From contig DCHU01000082.1 of assembly GCA_002314915.1 (NCBI GenBank), positions 1 through 64,000 on the forward strand: a stretch of DNA of 64,000 nucleotides, given 5' to 3'. The position numbers were made by a program, and so were the translations under genes. The stretch is from Caryophanales bacterium UBA1744 (GTDB lineage: Bacteria > Bacillota_I > Bacilli_A > RFN20 > CAG-826). This document shows, in pieces, positions 63,708 to 64,000 of the stretch. Position 1 is the stretch's first letter; every line of letters begins with the position of its first letter. A model generated the notes under the pieces. The model was not told where the DNA came from. It saw only the letters and a list, made by a program, of their open reading frames with translations, and searched no databases.

Positions 63708-64000
63708 AAAACAGAAGGCATTACTAATTGCAGTATCAATCATCTACACCGCAAGTTTGGTGCTTTTTGCCATCTCATTCTCAATCAACCTACCTATCTA
63801 TTTCAGACCATTTTATTACATGCTCATAAAACCTATGCATATGGTTGAGGATCTTAATAACTGGACCGGCTGTAGTTACACAACTAAAGATGTTATTGAG
63901 GCATACAATGAGGTTTTGAATTTCTGCTGTTTCAACACCAAGTTTGGAACTGGAAAACTCGCCTGGTCAGAAGAGGGCAAAAGCCACTTCCAAGACTGCC
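63700..64000 (+). CDS. DUF1461 (TIGR01906-like) membrane protein, partial
   Basis: The first 100 residues read MSKKQKALLIAVSIIYTASL at the start. One membrane helix is followed by LPIYFRPFYY and KLAWSEEGKSHFQDC, which fits the DUF1461 pattern of an FxxG-xL-xS-xEGxxHFxD motif. The gene runs past the window edge. Confidence 0.65.
   Translation, partial: MSKKQKALLIAVSIIYTASLVLFAISFSINLPIYFRPFYYMLIKPMHMVEDLNNWTGCSYTTKDVIEAYNEVLNFCCFNTKFGTGKLAWSEEGKSHFQDC

Noticed and set aside
1..64000. TGA read as tryptophan (Mollicutes code)
   Set aside because: TGA is the true stop of rsmA, recF, yaaA and DUF2975 in ATGA overlaps, and Trp codons are TGG.
1..64000. CRISPR array, prophage, insertion sequence or tRNA genes
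   Set aside because: No regular spaced repeats, no transposase, integrase or phage structural genes, and no tRNA cloverleaf could be found.

Overview
This 64 kb window is the replication-origin region of a low-to-moderate G+C Gram-positive bacterium that uses the standard genetic code (TGA ends real genes, for example rsmA and recF). Gene order and sequences suggest an uncultured Bacilli/Erysipelotrichia-type gut lineage (RF39- or Enteromonas-like); that placement is inference from gene content only. The origin lies at about 28.9-30.75 kb, with DnaA boxes on both sides of dnaA and an AT-rich stretch before dnaN. Almost every gene left of it is on the minus strand and almost every gene right of it on the plus strand, so the two arms are transcribed away from the origin.

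Left arm, read outward from the origin: rpmH-rnpA-yidC-khpB(jag); a membrane DUF2188 protein with mnmE-tatD-rnmV-rsmA-ispE; an RHH (RelB/DinJ-like) protein with a zinc-type macrodomain protein; a divergent pair of plus-strand genes (a PopT-like DUF368 transporter and a TetR regulator); a flavodoxin-like protein with pth-mfd-rqcP; ftsH; dusB; a heterodimeric ABC exporter; a glycosyltransferase; lysS; a class II Fic protein; and rpsF-ssb-rpsR.

Right arm: dnaA, dnaN, yaaA-recF-gyrB-gyrA, serS, the SRP RNA gene, tadA; then a block with an ABC-FtsX transporter, a P-type ATPase, psuG, a TetR regulator, an iron alcohol dehydrogenase and a degenerate S2P-like membrane protein; an orphan AbiEi-like gene and tldD/tldE on the minus strand; then an unknown protein, an MBL hydrolase, rpmE, metG and an RlmD-type methyltransferase. 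From 57.7 to 62.7 kb there is an accessory five-gene operon (DUF2975, XRE regulator, lipoprotein, secreted protein with three 108-residue repeats, ABC-FtsX exporter), followed by YhhN-like and DUF1461 membrane proteins at the edge.

The observations most worth following are: (1) the two-gene RHH/macrodomain operon, where the macrodomain has lost the conserved NAAN asparagines but keeps its zinc ligands, and the promoter carries two abutting 11-bp repeats; (2) the 57.7-62.7 kb operon with a tandem 21-bp repeat in its promoter region; (3) several genes with no Shine-Dalgarno sequence whose -10 box sits exactly 6 nt before the ATG, which suggests leaderless mRNAs; (4) a pseudo-S2P protein; (5) GyrA with Ala/Gly at the two main quinolone positions; (6) an mfd gene lacking an ATG start.
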